Shown here in pieces: positions 29,957-38,864 of a stretch of DNA of 64,000 nucleotides. Position numbers and translations under genes: made by a program. The notes beneath the pieces were generated by a model, which was not told where the DNA came from, did no database searches, and worked only from the letters and a program-made list of their open reading frames with translations. Within the stretch, counting starts at the first letter, position 1; the number at the start of each line of letters is the position of its first letter. The DNA comes from Nitrosomonas sp. Its GTDB lineage: Bacteria > Pseudomonadota > Gammaproteobacteria > Burkholderiales > Nitrosomonadaceae. The stretch spans positions 1 to 64,000 of the forward strand of contig JAMWZY010000010.1 of assembly GCA_024281825.1 (NCBI GenBank), given 5' to 3'.

Positions 29957-30673
29957 ATGCTGATCAGTTTGAAAAATAATTTTGTTTTTCTGTGCATGCC
30001 AAAGTGTGCATCAACATCCAGTGAAACGATGCTGTTACCGCATAGCGACATCGTCATTGTCGGGAAACCTGCACTGCGCCATACTACTTTTCTAGAATAT
30101 GAACAATCCATTCAACCTTTTATCACTCAAAAAACCGGCGTTAATAGCTTGGAAACCATTTGCCTGATTCGTGAACCGGTTTCCTGGTTGTATAGCTGGT
30201 ATCGATTTAGGGCTCGTTCAGAATTAAGGAATCCGAATCATCCGGCACATCACAACTCTACGCATGGTGTCAGTTTCGTAGAATTCGTTGAAGCCTATGT
30301 TGCCCAAGACAAACCTGCTTTTGCAGAGGTTGGCTGTCAATTCGATATGGTGCAAAATGCAACGGGCGGTATCGGTGTAGAAAAAATCTTTTGTTATGAT
30401 CAAATGGGTAGTTTCGTTACGTACATGAGCGCCAAAGTGGGTAAGAAATTAGTCCTAGGCAGTGAAAATGTCTCGCCTAAATCGATACATCAAAATGATT
30501 ATATTGAGCTAATTTCATCTATCGCACGGAAATTAATGAATAAGCTGAAAGTTGAACATCGTGTGGTGGAGAAGGATATGTCCAGAGAGATACCAGCGCC
30601 GCTGATGGCGCTGTTACGTGAATACGCCCGCCAAGATTTTGAAGTGTACGAACAAGCAAGAAAAAACAGTTGA
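29957..30673 (+). CDS. putative sulfotransferase
   Basis: A 238-residue protein resembling the P-loop sulfotransferase family. The N-terminal FVFLCMPKCASTSSE matches the 5'-phosphosulfate binding loop (PKxGTT/S-like), and the LIREPVSWLYSWYRFRARSEL segment matches the 3'-phosphate binding motif (RxPxxRxxSxY-like). Substrate unknown; heparan-type or glycan sulfotransferases have such motifs. AGGA precedes the ATG. It stands alone, with no glycan synthesis genes in the neighbourhood, so it may be an acquired gene. Confidence 0.72.
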   Translation: MLISLKNNFVFLCMPKCASTSSETMLLPHSDIVIVGKPALRHTTFLEYEQSIQPFITQKTGVNSLETICLIREPVSWLYSWYRFRARSELRNPNHPAHHNSTHGVSFVEFVEAYVAQDKPAFAEVGCQFDMVQNATGGIGVEKIFCYDQMGSFVTYMSAKVGKKLVLGSENVSPKSIHQNDYIELISSIARKLMNKLKVEHRVVEKDMSREIPAPLMALLREYARQDFEVYEQARKNS

Positions 30674-30782
30674 GATTCCTATGATTTCGTAGCTCTATGC
30701 TTTTGTAAGTCTTCTTAGTGACAATCTGAGTCAGTGAATATAGTAAGCTGCTGATTCAATCAGGTATACAACGTACTGTCTG

Positions 30783-30810
30783 TTGGATAAAAGCTTGTTT
30801 GTTATACAAT
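30783..30810 (+). promoter_or_regulatory. possible sigma70 promoter of the purine salvage operon
   Basis: TTGGAT at 30783-30788 and TACAAT at 30805-30810 are separated by 16 bases, about 48 bases upstream of the phosphoribosyltransferase start. Both deviate from consensus, so this is a weak call. Confidence 0.35.
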
Positions 30811-30858
30811 GTAAAAGCATAATCGTCATAATACTACTATCGCGATGAATAGCTTTTA

Positions 30859-31428
30859 ATGAACGAGTCACCGTTTTTGTCGTATCAGCAAGCCGAGCAA
30901 ATACTGTCAGATGCAGAATTGATTCTCTCTGAAAATGATGTGATGCAAGCATTACAACACATGGCTGATGAAATAACTCAAGTCTTGTCACAGCAACATC
31001 CGCTGGTGTTATGTGTCATGAATGGAGCAGCGGTATTTGCCGGGCAATTGTTACCAAGGCTATTATTTCCCTTAGATTTTGATTATCTTCAGGTAAAGCG
31101 ATATGACCAACAACTACAAGCGGGTAAAGTTCGTTGGCAGGTAGCACCAAGCGAGGTTCTGCGTGATAGAACCATTCTGGTACTAGATGACATCCTGGAC
31201 GCTGGGTTAACCTTGGCAGCTATCCGTGAAAAGGTTTTGCAACAAGGTGCGTGGGCATTTTATAGTGCAGTCTTGGTAGAAAAGCAGACCGGTCTTTCCA
31301 AACCCATTCAAGCGGATTTTGTAGGACTCACTGTGCCCAACCGCTATGTATTTGGGTTTGGCATGGATATACACGGCGCTTGGCGGAACTTGCCAGCGAT
31401 CTATGCGATAAAAAACGATAATCAGTGA
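30859..31428 (+). CDS. hpt: hypoxanthine-guanine phosphoribosyltransferase
   Basis: A 189-residue type I phosphoribosyltransferase converting hypoxanthine or guanine with PRPP to IMP or GMP. The PRPP-binding motif ILVLDDILDAGLTL, the flexible-loop YLQVKRYDQQLQ region and the C-terminal VGLTVPNRYVFGFGMD purine-binding segment are all present. It precedes the methylthioinosine phosphorylase gene by 12 bases; together they would recycle hypoxanthine released from methylthioinosine. Confidence 0.92.
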   Translation: MNESPFLSYQQAEQILSDAELILSENDVMQALQHMADEITQVLSQQHPLVLCVMNGAAVFAGQLLPRLLFPLDFDYLQVKRYDQQLQAGKVRWQVAPSEVLRDRTILVLDDILDAGLTLAAIREKVLQQGAWAFYSAVLVEKQTGLSKPIQADFVGLTVPNRYVFGFGMDIHGAWRNLPAIYAIKNDNQ

Positions 31429-31440
31429 TTAAGGAAAAGC

Positions 31441-32187
31441 ATGCTTGCAATTATTGGCGGTAATGGAATGGCGCAGTTACCGGGACTAGAAATATCCCAT
31501 CGGCAGATTATCCGAACCCCCTATGGTGAGCCTTCAGGCCCGTTTACCTTTGGCAAAATCAGGAACCGTGACGTTGCTTTTCTGGGACGGCATGGGCATA
31601 ACTTTACTATTCCACCTCACGCCATCAATTATCGCGCCAATATTTGTGCACTTCATTCGCTACAACCTTCACATGTGATTGCGATTACATCGGTACGGGG
31701 AATTCATTCCGATTTGGCTCCAGGGCGACTGGTGATACCCAATCAGATCATCGATTATACTCATAGTCGTAAATTTACTTTTTTCGAAGACACCGAGCAA
31801 CGCTTTAAGCAAGCGGATTTTACTGTTCCATACAGTCAACAAACTCGTGCTTTATTATTACAAGGTGCGCGTGACGCGAATCTGGAAATGCTGGATGGAG
31901 GTGTGTATGCGGCCACGCAAGGTCCGAGGTTGGAAACAGCAGCGGAGATCAATCGACTCGAGCGGGATGGTGCAGATATGGTGGGTATGACCGGAATGCC
32001 CGAAGCGATATTAGCGCGTGAATTGGAATTAAACTACGCTACCATTGCTGTAGTGGCTAGTTGTGCGGCTGGGCGTGATACGCATATCGATACGGCTGAG
32101 TGTCGTGAAATTTATGAGATAGTGGAGCAGGCAATGGCCAAGGTTAGAAAAATTTTGGAATATGTGGTGAGTTGTTATGGCGATTAA
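31441..32187 (+). CDS. S-methyl-5'-thioinosine phosphorylase
   Basis: A 248-residue phosphorylase of the MTA/PNP family, closest to the methylthioinosine phosphorylase (MTIP) subgroup. It shows [20 protein letters not shown], the purine-site [16 protein letters not shown] type segment and [15 protein letters not shown]. It would split methylthioinosine or a nucleoside with phosphate to release hypoxanthine for the preceding transferase. AAGGAAAAGC precedes the ATG. The last 11 bases overlap def. Distinction from MTA phosphorylase rests on family resemblance only. Confidence 0.85.
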   Translation: MLAIIGGNGMAQLPGLEISHRQIIRTPYGEPSGPFTFGKIRNRDVAFLGRHGHNFTIPPHAINYRANICALHSLQPSHVIAITSVRGIHSDLAPGRLVIPNQIIDYTHSRKFTFFEDTEQRFKQADFTVPYSQQTRALLLQGARDANLEMLDGGVYAATQGPRLETAAEINRLERDGADMVGMTGMPEAILARELELNYATIAVVASCAAGRDTHIDTAECREIYEIVEQAMAKVRKILEYVVSCYGD

Positions 32188-32710
32188 GGCGGTATTGCGA
32201 ATGGGTGATCCTCGGTTACTGCAACTGGCCGAGAAAGTGATGCATTTTGATACTGCTGAATTACATACGTTGTTGCAAGATATGCAAGATACAATGGCAG
32301 CATTGAATGGTGCAGGCCTTGCTGCGCCACAGATTGGCGTGAATTTACAAGTGGTGATTTTTGGCTTTGAAAAGAATCAACGCTATCCCGATGCTGACGA
32401 AGTTCCTTTTACGGTCTTGCTTAATCCACAATTGACGCCGTTATCGGAAGAAAAAGAAGATGGCTGGGAAGGTTGCCTCAGCGTACCTGGAATGCGTGGT
32501 ATCGTGCCGCGTTTTACGCAATTACGCTATCAAGGAACAGATCAACTGGGTAGAACTATTGATCGTAGTGTCAGTGGATTCCATGCACGGGTCGTGCAGC
32601 ACGAATGCGATCATTTGCAAGGGATTCTCTATCCGATGCGGATTCAAGATTTTCGCTCATTTGGATTTACCAATGAGCTGTTTCCGGGACAAGAGGTGGT
32701 GGATGACTGA
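32177..32710 (+). CDS. def: peptide deformylase
   Basis: A 177-residue Fe/Zn peptide deformylase that removes the formyl group from nascent proteins. All three motifs are present: [18 protein letters not shown] and QHECDHLQG. Length is standard. It overlaps the phosphorylase gene by 11 bases and so is translated from the salvage operon, an unusual pairing compared with the common def-fmt arrangement. A second def may exist elsewhere. Confidence 0.94.
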   Translation: MAIKAVLRMGDPRLLQLAEKVMHFDTAELHTLLQDMQDTMAALNGAGLAAPQIGVNLQVVIFGFEKNQRYPDADEVPFTVLLNPQLTPLSEEKEDGWEGCLSVPGMRGIVPRFTQLRYQGTDQLGRTIDRSVSGFHARVVQHECDHLQGILYPMRIQDFRSFGFTNELFPGQEVVDD

Positions 32711-32917
32711 GATAAAAGTCATATTCAATAGTGTAAAGATGCGTTATTAAAGTATTACCGCAAAAGCGTAAGAAGCATGCGGATTTGTGCGAAAGATTAA
32801 CTATGCTGTTTCAAAAATATCATCTAATAAAAAGCATTCATCAATAAATTTATTGAGATGGTTGCAAAATTGAGGTGTCTATTACACAGGATGACTAACT
32901 GAAAAAGGAGTATCGAT

Positions 32918-33820
32918 ATGCCTTACAGAATTGTCAAAGGAACCGTTTCAGTTGATGGAAAATCTCCGGATGGAGATACCATTGCGTTTACGATCGATAC
33001 GCACCATGAATGGATGTGGCCAGAAACAGAAGATGGGCGATTTCCTCAGTTTAATTCCAAGTATCAAGCCAATATTCGATTTGAAGCAATTGATGCACTG
33101 GAGCTCCATTATTCGATTCAGAGCGTATATCCTGGAAAAACAGTTAAGCAACCGATTGATTTGGCAAAGCAAGCGCGTGATCGACTGCTTGATTTGTGTG
33201 GCTTTGATCGTACGGTGTTGATCGAGAGTAGCAACTTTAGAATTACCGATCCCAAACTACAAAAATTACCAGTGACCCTTGCTTATAACGGTATCGATCC
33301 ATTTGGTCGAATCATTGGTTTTGTATTTACCCAAGATATGGGATTTGAAGTTTCGGACAAAAAGCCAACGGTTTTGCTGACTCCTGAGCATGTATCCCAA
33401 TCGATCAATGCACAGCTTCTCAGAGAAGGCCATGTGTATCCGACATTTTACAATGGGCTCTATCCAGACTTACGCAAGATGCTGAGTGATATTGCGGTTG
33501 AGGCGAAATCACAATCATTAGGATTGTGGAAACAGCATCAAGTTGAATTTCAATTTGATAGAAAACCTGGTTTGGAGGAACTCGAAACCTTAGTAATGAT
33601 GCCAAAGTTGTTTCGCCGTCTTTCAACGCATATCGCACAAAATGGAGCAATTTCTAACTTTAGAGAATATTTGCGGAATGCTAATGATATGACAGTGGAT
33701 ACCCGAGAAGTTAGGTTGAGTGATTTTTCATCCTTTGTTAGAACTAAAAAACTTAGCAATGAACGCTATCAACTTTGGCTCAGCCATCAACCGGAAACAT
33801 TAGTTTTTCTTAAAGGATAA
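32918..33820 (+). CDS. SNase-domain protein
   Basis: A 300-residue protein whose first two thirds resemble the staphylococcal nuclease fold: a DGDTIAFTID segment near the start, ANIRFEAIDALE where SNase has RLxGIDxPE, and the LREGHVYPTFY...LGLW end pattern. The catalytic Arg positions of SNase are not clear (RFEAIDA holds one; ASFAG-type second site missing), so activity is uncertain. The last 80 residues are a separate, unrecognised region. It has a strong AAGGAG site and is 20 bases before the channel-like gene, probably co-transcribed. No signal peptide. Confidence 0.68.
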   Translation: MPYRIVKGTVSVDGKSPDGDTIAFTIDTHHEWMWPETEDGRFPQFNSKYQANIRFEAIDALELHYSIQSVYPGKTVKQPIDLAKQARDRLLDLCGFDRTVLIESSNFRITDPKLQKLPVTLAYNGIDPFGRIIGFVFTQDMGFEVSDKKPTVLLTPEHVSQSINAQLLREGHVYPTFYNGLYPDLRKMLSDIAVEAKSQSLGLWKQHQVEFQFDRKPGLEELETLVMMPKLFRRLSTHIAQNGAISNFREYLRNANDMTVDTREVRLSDFSSFVRTKKLSNERYQLWLSHQPETLVFLKG

Positions 33821-33840
33821 GAGATTTAGTAGCAGATTAA

Positions 33841-34206
33841 ATGAAAAGGCTTCTTCTCAAATTTGAGCGCCGAACCCAGCCGGTAATTTCTTTACACCAA
33901 TTCATTATTCGGCTGGCACATAGTGGTTTTGTCTCACTTATACTCATAGCATTTTCATTACTCATTGGTATGGTTGGTTATCATGTATTAGAGAATCTCA
34001 ATTGGATTGATGCGTTCTTAAATGCATCAATGCTTTTAGGAGGAATGGGACCAGTAAACACACCAACCACTTATGGAGGAAAGCTTTTTGCCGGTCTATA
34101 TGCGTTATATTGTGGCTTGACTGTCATTTTCGTTACTGGTGTAATTCTTGCCCCTATCGTACACCGTATACTTCACAGATTTCACATGGAAAGCGGTGAT
34201 CAATAA
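33841..34206 (+). CDS. two-TM channel-like membrane protein with atypical filter
   Basis: A 121-residue protein with the layout of a two-helix potassium channel: TM1 (about 29-50), a pore helix (WIDAFLNASMLLGG), and TM2 (GKLFAGLYALYCGLTVIFVTGVIL). The DAF and GKLFAxLYAL motifs match bacterial ion channels (Ion_trans_2), but where TVGYGD would be it reads GGMGPV. This loses the selectivity filter, so K+ conduction cannot be assumed. It is 20 bases after the SNase-domain gene. No ligand-binding domain follows. Confidence 0.7.
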   Translation: MKRLLLKFERRTQPVISLHQFIIRLAHSGFVSLILIAFSLLIGMVGYHVLENLNWIDAFLNASMLLGGMGPVNTPTTYGGKLFAGLYALYCGLTVIFVTGVILAPIVHRILHRFHMESGDQ

Positions 34207-34342
34207 ATTGATTCTATGTTCCTTTCCTGGCTCACGTGGACACATTTGAAATGTAAAGTAAATGAATTCATCGAGATGAGGGATTAAGAACAAAGCACAA
34301 CTGTAGCTGTGTCAGATATTTCTCAATGACCAACAAATGAAT

Positions 34343-34367
34343 CAGGATCAGAGATTAACTGATCCTG
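34343..34367. terminator. hairpin between convergent small membrane genes
   Basis: CAGGATCAG (34343-34351) and CTGATCCTG (34359-34367) form a perfect nine-base stem with a seven-base loop. It lies between two convergent genes, where a shared terminator is expected, but no strong T run follows. Confidence 0.6.
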
Positions 34368-34381
34368 GTGTGATACGAAGG

Positions 34382-34774
34382 TTACGCAAAAATTCCAATC
34401 AATTTCGTTATCAACCCACTTGCAATGGGTTGGAATACACCTAGAAAATTATCGAGTTGTAATATACCAATGATAAAAATCAATATACCGCCCATTACTA
34501 TCCCATATTTAAGACCTTGGGTAAAATTGGTTGATGCAGGTGCCCGTGTATAAGTGTCGTTAGAAAAGCCTAGGAAAATCCTTAAAATCCCCAACAAAAA
34601 ACCAGCAGCAATACACCCTAAAAACAAATGGATGCCACATAAAATTCTTTCTGCCAAACTTTCCCCTATTTGCTCAAGACTAGCAAAACGCATACAGACA
34701 ATCACCACAAAAAGCAAAATGAACGAATTCCAGAATCCCCCAAACTTCGCTCTCATCTCACTTTCCATACTCAT
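34382..34774 (-). CDS. small membrane protein of unknown function
   Basis: A 130-residue protein with three to four hydrophobic segments (SFILLFVVIVCMRF, CGIHLFLGCIAAGFLLGILRIFLGF, GIVMGGILIFIIGILQL). I do not recognise a family. An AAAGGGAG ribosome binding site six bases before ATG supports the start. It is single and convergent with the channel-like gene. Confidence 0.6.
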   Translation of the reverse strand: MSMESEMRAKFGGFWNSFILLFVVIVCMRFASLEQIGESLAERILCGIHLFLGCIAAGFLLGILRIFLGFSNDTYTRAPASTNFTQGLKYGIVMGGILIFIIGILQLDNFLGVFQPIASGLITKLIGIFA

Positions 34775-35146
34775 ATTTTTCTCCCTTTTAGTTTTTGACG
34801 ATAAGAAAACGAAACTTATCGATTGTATTATTTATAAAGAACTCGATCGTAAGTAACCGAGTTTTAGAAGAGTGGTAGCTGCCCAAAAACCTCTCTTCTG
34901 TTTCATTCATCACTTTGAGTTGATTTTATATATACTGACGAATAACCTCCTCATTAACATTGTCTATATTTCAACAAAATAGCTTTGTTTATCTATAAGC
35001 TGGACAGTCTACGATAGCTTATCGCTACTATAGACTGTCCTAGATGATTTTTCGTGGTTTTTTATAGAATCTGCAATAAAGCGCCAAGATCTCAAAAAAT
35101 ATACCTTGGAAATACTTATATGCCTAACCGATTTTTTGGGGTTGAA
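34775..35146. other. intergenic region with one strong inverted repeat
   Basis: About 370 bases lacking any supported gene, AT-rich. It contains the inverted repeat at 35002-35040 listed separately, and the promoter of the downstream leftward membrane gene. Nothing else is recognised. Confidence 0.5.
35002..35040. repeat. perfect 10-bp inverted repeat with inner stem
   Basis: GGACAGTCTA at 35002-35011 is the exact complement of TAGACTGTCC at 35031-35040. Between them CGATA and TATCG form a five-base inner stem. The structure is neither next to a gene end nor followed by a T run, so it may be the tip of a small repeat element, a regulatory hairpin, or a remnant of a transposon end. Confidence 0.55.
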
Positions 35147-35515
35147 TCAGATAATAATGGCTGCCGCAACACGCCGATCTTCTTCAACTAAAATATTATA
35201 AGTACGGCAACATGCTTGTGTACTCATGATTTCCATTCCGATATTCATTTTCAGTACATCGATCATTAATGAATGCTTTGGGAATTGGTGGGTATTACCC
35301 GTGCCTAGCAAGATGATTTCTGGACGATAAGATAGTAAATGACTGAAATGCTCCATTGTAATATCAGATACAGATGTCACAGGCCATTGATCAATCAAAT
35401 GATCGGGTAATACGATTAAGCTTTTTTCATAACGAGCTTGGTTAATTGATACATAGTTATCCCCATACCCGGTAAAAATGTTTTGTTGCGCAAAATTTGC
35501 TAAATGCAGTTTCAA
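35147..35515 (-). CDS. Mth938/Xcc1710-like domain protein (DUF498)
   Basis: A 122-residue protein of the DUF498 (Mth938-like, COG3737) family. Features include GYGDNYVSINQARYEKSLIVLPD, the LLSYRPEIILLGTGNTHQFP core and NILVEEDRRVAAAIII end. The fold is known in the family, but no enzyme function is established; a human homologue (NDUFAF3) helps complex I assembly. It is 50 bases after the end of cbbO, in the same direction, possibly in a separate unit. Confidence 0.88.
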   Translation of the reverse strand: MKLHLANFAQQNIFTGYGDNYVSINQARYEKSLIVLPDHLIDQWPVTSVSDITMEHFSHLLSYRPEIILLGTGNTHQFPKHSLMIDVLKMNIGMEIMSTQACCRTYNILVEEDRRVAAAIII

Positions 35516-35565
35516 AAGATTGGTATTTTATGGGTTATAAATGTTTCAAGAATAGATACCTAATT

Positions 35566-37893
35566 TTATCTTGTCAATCCGGCATATAGAATCGGTAATT
35601 TCTCCGGTAATCGTTCCACATGATCCACCACCAAATAATTGCGTTCGCCAAAAATCCGCGATACATATTGATCCGCGCGCGGATCGAGGCTCATGCAGTA
35701 GGTAAGGATGCCTGCGCGGCCGGCTTCTTCCACGGCTTTTTTGGTGTCGTGCCGCAGGTATTGCGGATCGCGCACGTCGACGTCCGCCGGTTCACCGTCG
35801 GTAATCACCAACAGCAATTTCTTCGCCGATTTCTGCAGTTTCAGGTAATGTGTGCCGTGGCGCATGGCAGCGCCCATTCGGGTCGAAAGTTGACCTGTCA
35901 TGCCCGCCAAGCGTGCTTTGGGAATTTCATTATAGGGTTGGTCGAAATCCTTGTAGCGGTAGTATTCCACATCATGCCGCCCATCCGAGCAGAAGCCGTG
36001 GATTGCGAACGGATCACCGATTTTGTTGATGGCATTGGCGAGCAGCACCGTGGCCTGGCGCGTCAGATCCAGCACGGAGTAGTCATGTCCGGCAACTTTT
36101 TCGTTAGTCGATTCGGATAAATCCAGTAGCACCAGCACGGAAATGTCGCGCACTTTGCGCACTGAGCGCATCATGATGCGCGGATCAGGCTGCATGCCCA
36201 TGCGGATATCGATCATGGAGCGAATGGCTGCGTTGATGTCGATTTCGTCGCCGTCTTCGAGTTTGCGGATGCGGCGCGTGCCTTGCGGTTGCATGGCATC
36301 GAGCAGAAACTTCATACGTGCGATTTCGCGCTTGTATTGTTGCGCGATGTCGTCGATACACTGCATGTCGCCCAGCTTGGCGCGTTTTTCCTGTACCGTT
36401 GCCCAATCAGGGCGTTCCAGTTGAATCTGGTAGTCCCATTCGGAATAGTGATAGGGCGCTGAAACCGGTTCTTTACCTTCCAGTTCGTTGTAGGAAACAC
36501 CGGTATCTTCATAGGGAAAAAATTCAGTACCCATGACCCAGATTTCCTGGGCATCATCTCCAGCTGATTCCACTTCGACTTCGTTGGCGAATTCCATCAC
36601 ATTGACGTATTTGCGCACTTGCTTTGGCGCTTCATAGCCAGCCGATAGAGATTTGTTTAAATCAAACTCCTCAAATTCCCAGAAATAACGATTGTCGTCG
36701 CGATACGGTGCGGTGAGTTGATCCGTGAGCATGGCGAAGGGAATGTTTTTTTCTCTAAAACTATGCGCCAGCTGAACGCCGATGTCCCATGAGATTTGAT
36801 AGGTATCCAGTTTGTCCTGTGCGGCCGCAAAAAGTTGACGACCTTCAATAATCCAGCGATCGTTGTCTTGATAATCCGGGTCAAGTAAAGCGCGTGCCAG
36901 GCGATTGAGATAATCACCCATGGTGACAGCCATATCCGGCGTGGCAGTATGCAAGGCTGACCAAGTTTTGCGTAATCCCGGAAAGCGGCGAATGGCGAGT
37001 GCTTCGACGCGCGCATCTTCGATCACGGAAATGACCGCCATCTGCATCGGACTCAATCCTTCCGCAGAAATGGGTTGTTTGGTTTCCACCAGATGTGCGG
37101 CAGCATGCGCGGCGGTAGCCCGATAAACCTCGGTGGCGGATACACCCGCATGGCTATCATAGGCATCAGGCAGGTAAATGAAGTAATTTTCGATATAGGG
37201 TTTGTAACCTTCACGCGTTTCAAAATCACCGGAGGTGGGTTTCATGAAAAAATCACGTGCCCACAATGCGCGCAGATACATATTGATGCGGCGCTGTACA
37301 TCCACAAACAGGGTACCCTTGCGTTCTTTTTGCAGTACCGCGAGTGATTCCTTGGATTCCAGTCCAAAATATTTGATTTGTTCTTCATAATTCGTACGAT
37401 GGGCATGCGCTCCCCACATGGCCCAACGGCGCAGGCCACCCAGTGTCAATTGCCCGAATAGGATATCCAGTTTGTTGAGCATGGGGCGCATGCCGCGAGG
37501 TGCTTGTGCAATCAGGGTATTCAGGAATTGCAGATAATTCTGGAATAACTGGGCATCACCCAGGCGTTTGGCGGCTGTGGGGGAGGTGGCCAATACCAAT
37601 TCAATCACCGCGCCTGAAGTTCTTGATGCGAGTGAAAGCACAGAAGTCGCCAGATCGCTGATGACGTCCTCACCAATTTCTTTAGTAACTAACGGGATTT
37701 CGTCAATCCAGCAATCCACCAGGCTGCGTCCACGGCCTAGTCCACGCAGTGCTGAAACGCCTTTCAGATAATTATCCAGTCCACGCGCTGAGAAAGTTTT
37801 TACTACCTCAGGCCAGGCATGACTGAGTAATTCAATCGATTCCGGTTCCAGATCTTCCAGTAATTCTTTGTAGTCATCCAGATTAATACTCAT
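35566..37893 (-). CDS. cbbO: RuBisCO activation protein CbbO (VWA domain)
   Basis: A 775-residue CbbO, partner of CbbQ in the AAA+ RuBisCO activase complex that removes inhibitory sugar phosphates. The C-terminal von Willebrand A domain has the MIDAS motif DLSES within ISVLVLLDLSEST, and threonine/aspartate partners (SDGRHD, TDGEPADVD). The large N-terminal region matches the CbbO/NorD family. Length is as expected (about 750-780). The gene looks visibly richer in G and C than its neighbours. It follows cbbQ by about 58 bases. NorD-type homologues serve nitric oxide reductase, but the cbb context decides. Confidence 0.95.
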   Translation of the reverse strand: MSINLDDYKELLEDLEPESIELLSHAWPEVVKTFSARGLDNYLKGVSALRGLGRGRSLVDCWIDEIPLVTKEIGEDVISDLATSVLSLASRTSGAVIELVLATSPTAAKRLGDAQLFQNYLQFLNTLIAQAPRGMRPMLNKLDILFGQLTLGGLRRWAMWGAHAHRTNYEEQIKYFGLESKESLAVLQKERKGTLFVDVQRRINMYLRALWARDFFMKPTSGDFETREGYKPYIENYFIYLPDAYDSHAGVSATEVYRATAAHAAAHLVETKQPISAEGLSPMQMAVISVIEDARVEALAIRRFPGLRKTWSALHTATPDMAVTMGDYLNRLARALLDPDYQDNDRWIIEGRQLFAAAQDKLDTYQISWDIGVQLAHSFREKNIPFAMLTDQLTAPYRDDNRYFWEFEEFDLNKSLSAGYEAPKQVRKYVNVMEFANEVEVESAGDDAQEIWVMGTEFFPYEDTGVSYNELEGKEPVSAPYHYSEWDYQIQLERPDWATVQEKRAKLGDMQCIDDIAQQYKREIARMKFLLDAMQPQGTRRIRKLEDGDEIDINAAIRSMIDIRMGMQPDPRIMMRSVRKVRDISVLVLLDLSESTNEKVAGHDYSVLDLTRQATVLLANAINKIGDPFAIHGFCSDGRHDVEYYRYKDFDQPYNEIPKARLAGMTGQLSTRMGAAMRHGTHYLKLQKSAKKLLLVITDGEPADVDVRDPQYLRHDTKKAVEEAGRAGILTYCMSLDPRADQYVSRIFGERNYLVVDHVERLPEKLPILYAGLTR

Positions 37894-37951
37894 CGTGACA
37901 CACTCTTATATAAGATTATTGAGCAACCGTACGCAATGGACCAGCCAAGTG

Positions 37952-38758
37952 TTAATTAAAGAAAGTTGACACAGCGGCATCCAATGCATCACGCATATCA
38001 GGATCATCGGTGATAGGGCGTACCAAAGCAACACGGCAAGCGGCATGCGCGTCTACTTTTTTGACGATGAGACTACCAGCGTAGATTAACATGCGTGTTG
38101 AAATGCCTTCGTCCAGTCCATGGCCTTTCAGATTACGAGCACGTTCGGCAATCGATACCAGTTTTTCTGCAATTTCAGTAGATACACCGGTTTCATGCGC
38201 GATAATTTCACTTTCAATGTCATGGCTGGGGTAATTAAAATCCAGTGCGCCAAAACGCTGTTTAGTGGATTGTTTGAGGTCTTTCATCAAACTTTGATAA
38301 CCTGGATTGTAGGAAATGACAATCTGAAAATCTGCGTGCGCATGAACCAGTTCACCTTTTTTTTCCAATGGCAAGACACGTCGATTATCGGTTAATGGGT
38401 GGATCACTACGGTAGTATCCTGGCGTGCTTCAACGACTTCATCCAGATAGCAGATAGCACCATAGCGTGCGGCGACAGCCAATGGACCATCTTGCCAGCG
38501 TGTGCCATTGGCATCCAACAAAAAGCGACCCACCAGATCGGATGCAGTCATATCTTCGTTGCAGGCAACGGTAATCAGCGGTTTTTTTAGTTTCCATGCC
38601 ATGTGCTCAACAAAACGGGTTTTGCCGCACCCAGTAGGACCTTTCAGCATCATAGGCATGCGCACTGAATAGGCCGCTTCATATAATTCCACTTCATCAG
38701 CTACGGGATGGTAATAGGGCTCTGCGGTCACGCGGTATTGATCAATGATTTTGCTCAT
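37952..38758 (-). CDS. cbbQ: RuBisCO activase AAA+ ATPase CbbQ
   Basis: A 268-residue MoxR-type AAA+ ATPase of the CbbQ/NirQ/NorQ family. It has Walker A GPTGCGKT at residues 40-47, Walker B YLDEV and the expected sensor arginines. As a hexamer it works with CbbO to remodel inhibited RuBisCO. AGGAG precedes the ATG. It is separated from cbbS by a terminator, so its level is probably lower than that of the enzyme subunits. Confidence 0.96.
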   Translation of the reverse strand: MSKIIDQYRVTAEPYYHPVADEVELYEAAYSVRMPMMLKGPTGCGKTRFVEHMAWKLKKPLITVACNEDMTASDLVGRFLLDANGTRWQDGPLAVAARYGAICYLDEVVEARQDTTVVIHPLTDNRRVLPLEKKGELVHAHADFQIVISYNPGYQSLMKDLKQSTKQRFGALDFNYPSHDIESEIIAHETGVSTEIAEKLVSIAERARNLKGHGLDEGISTRMLIYAGSLIVKKVDAHAACRVALVRPITDDPDMRDALDAAVSTFFN

Positions 38759-38803
38759 GATGAACTCCTGTTATAGCGATCTGATAAGTATTTTATTTTG
38801 ATC

Positions 38804-38839
38804 AAAAAAACCCCCGATCCTGTTGCAGGTAAAGGGGGT
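38804..38839 (-). terminator. terminator between cbbLS and cbbQO
   Basis: On the minus strand, ACCCCC and GGGGGT pair around an inner CCTG-CAA-CAGG hairpin, followed by a run of seven T (38804-38810). It sits just after cbbS. Transcription probably partly reads through into cbbQO, a common way to keep activase below subunit levels. Confidence 0.88.
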
Positions 38840-38864
38840 CCCAGGGTACGAAACCCGTTGTGTC

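Noticed and set aside
35620..36120. Antisense open frame of 166 codons opposite cbbO
   Set aside because: Results from low stop frequency in a GC-richer gene; His/Val/Ala-rich with no family resemblance.
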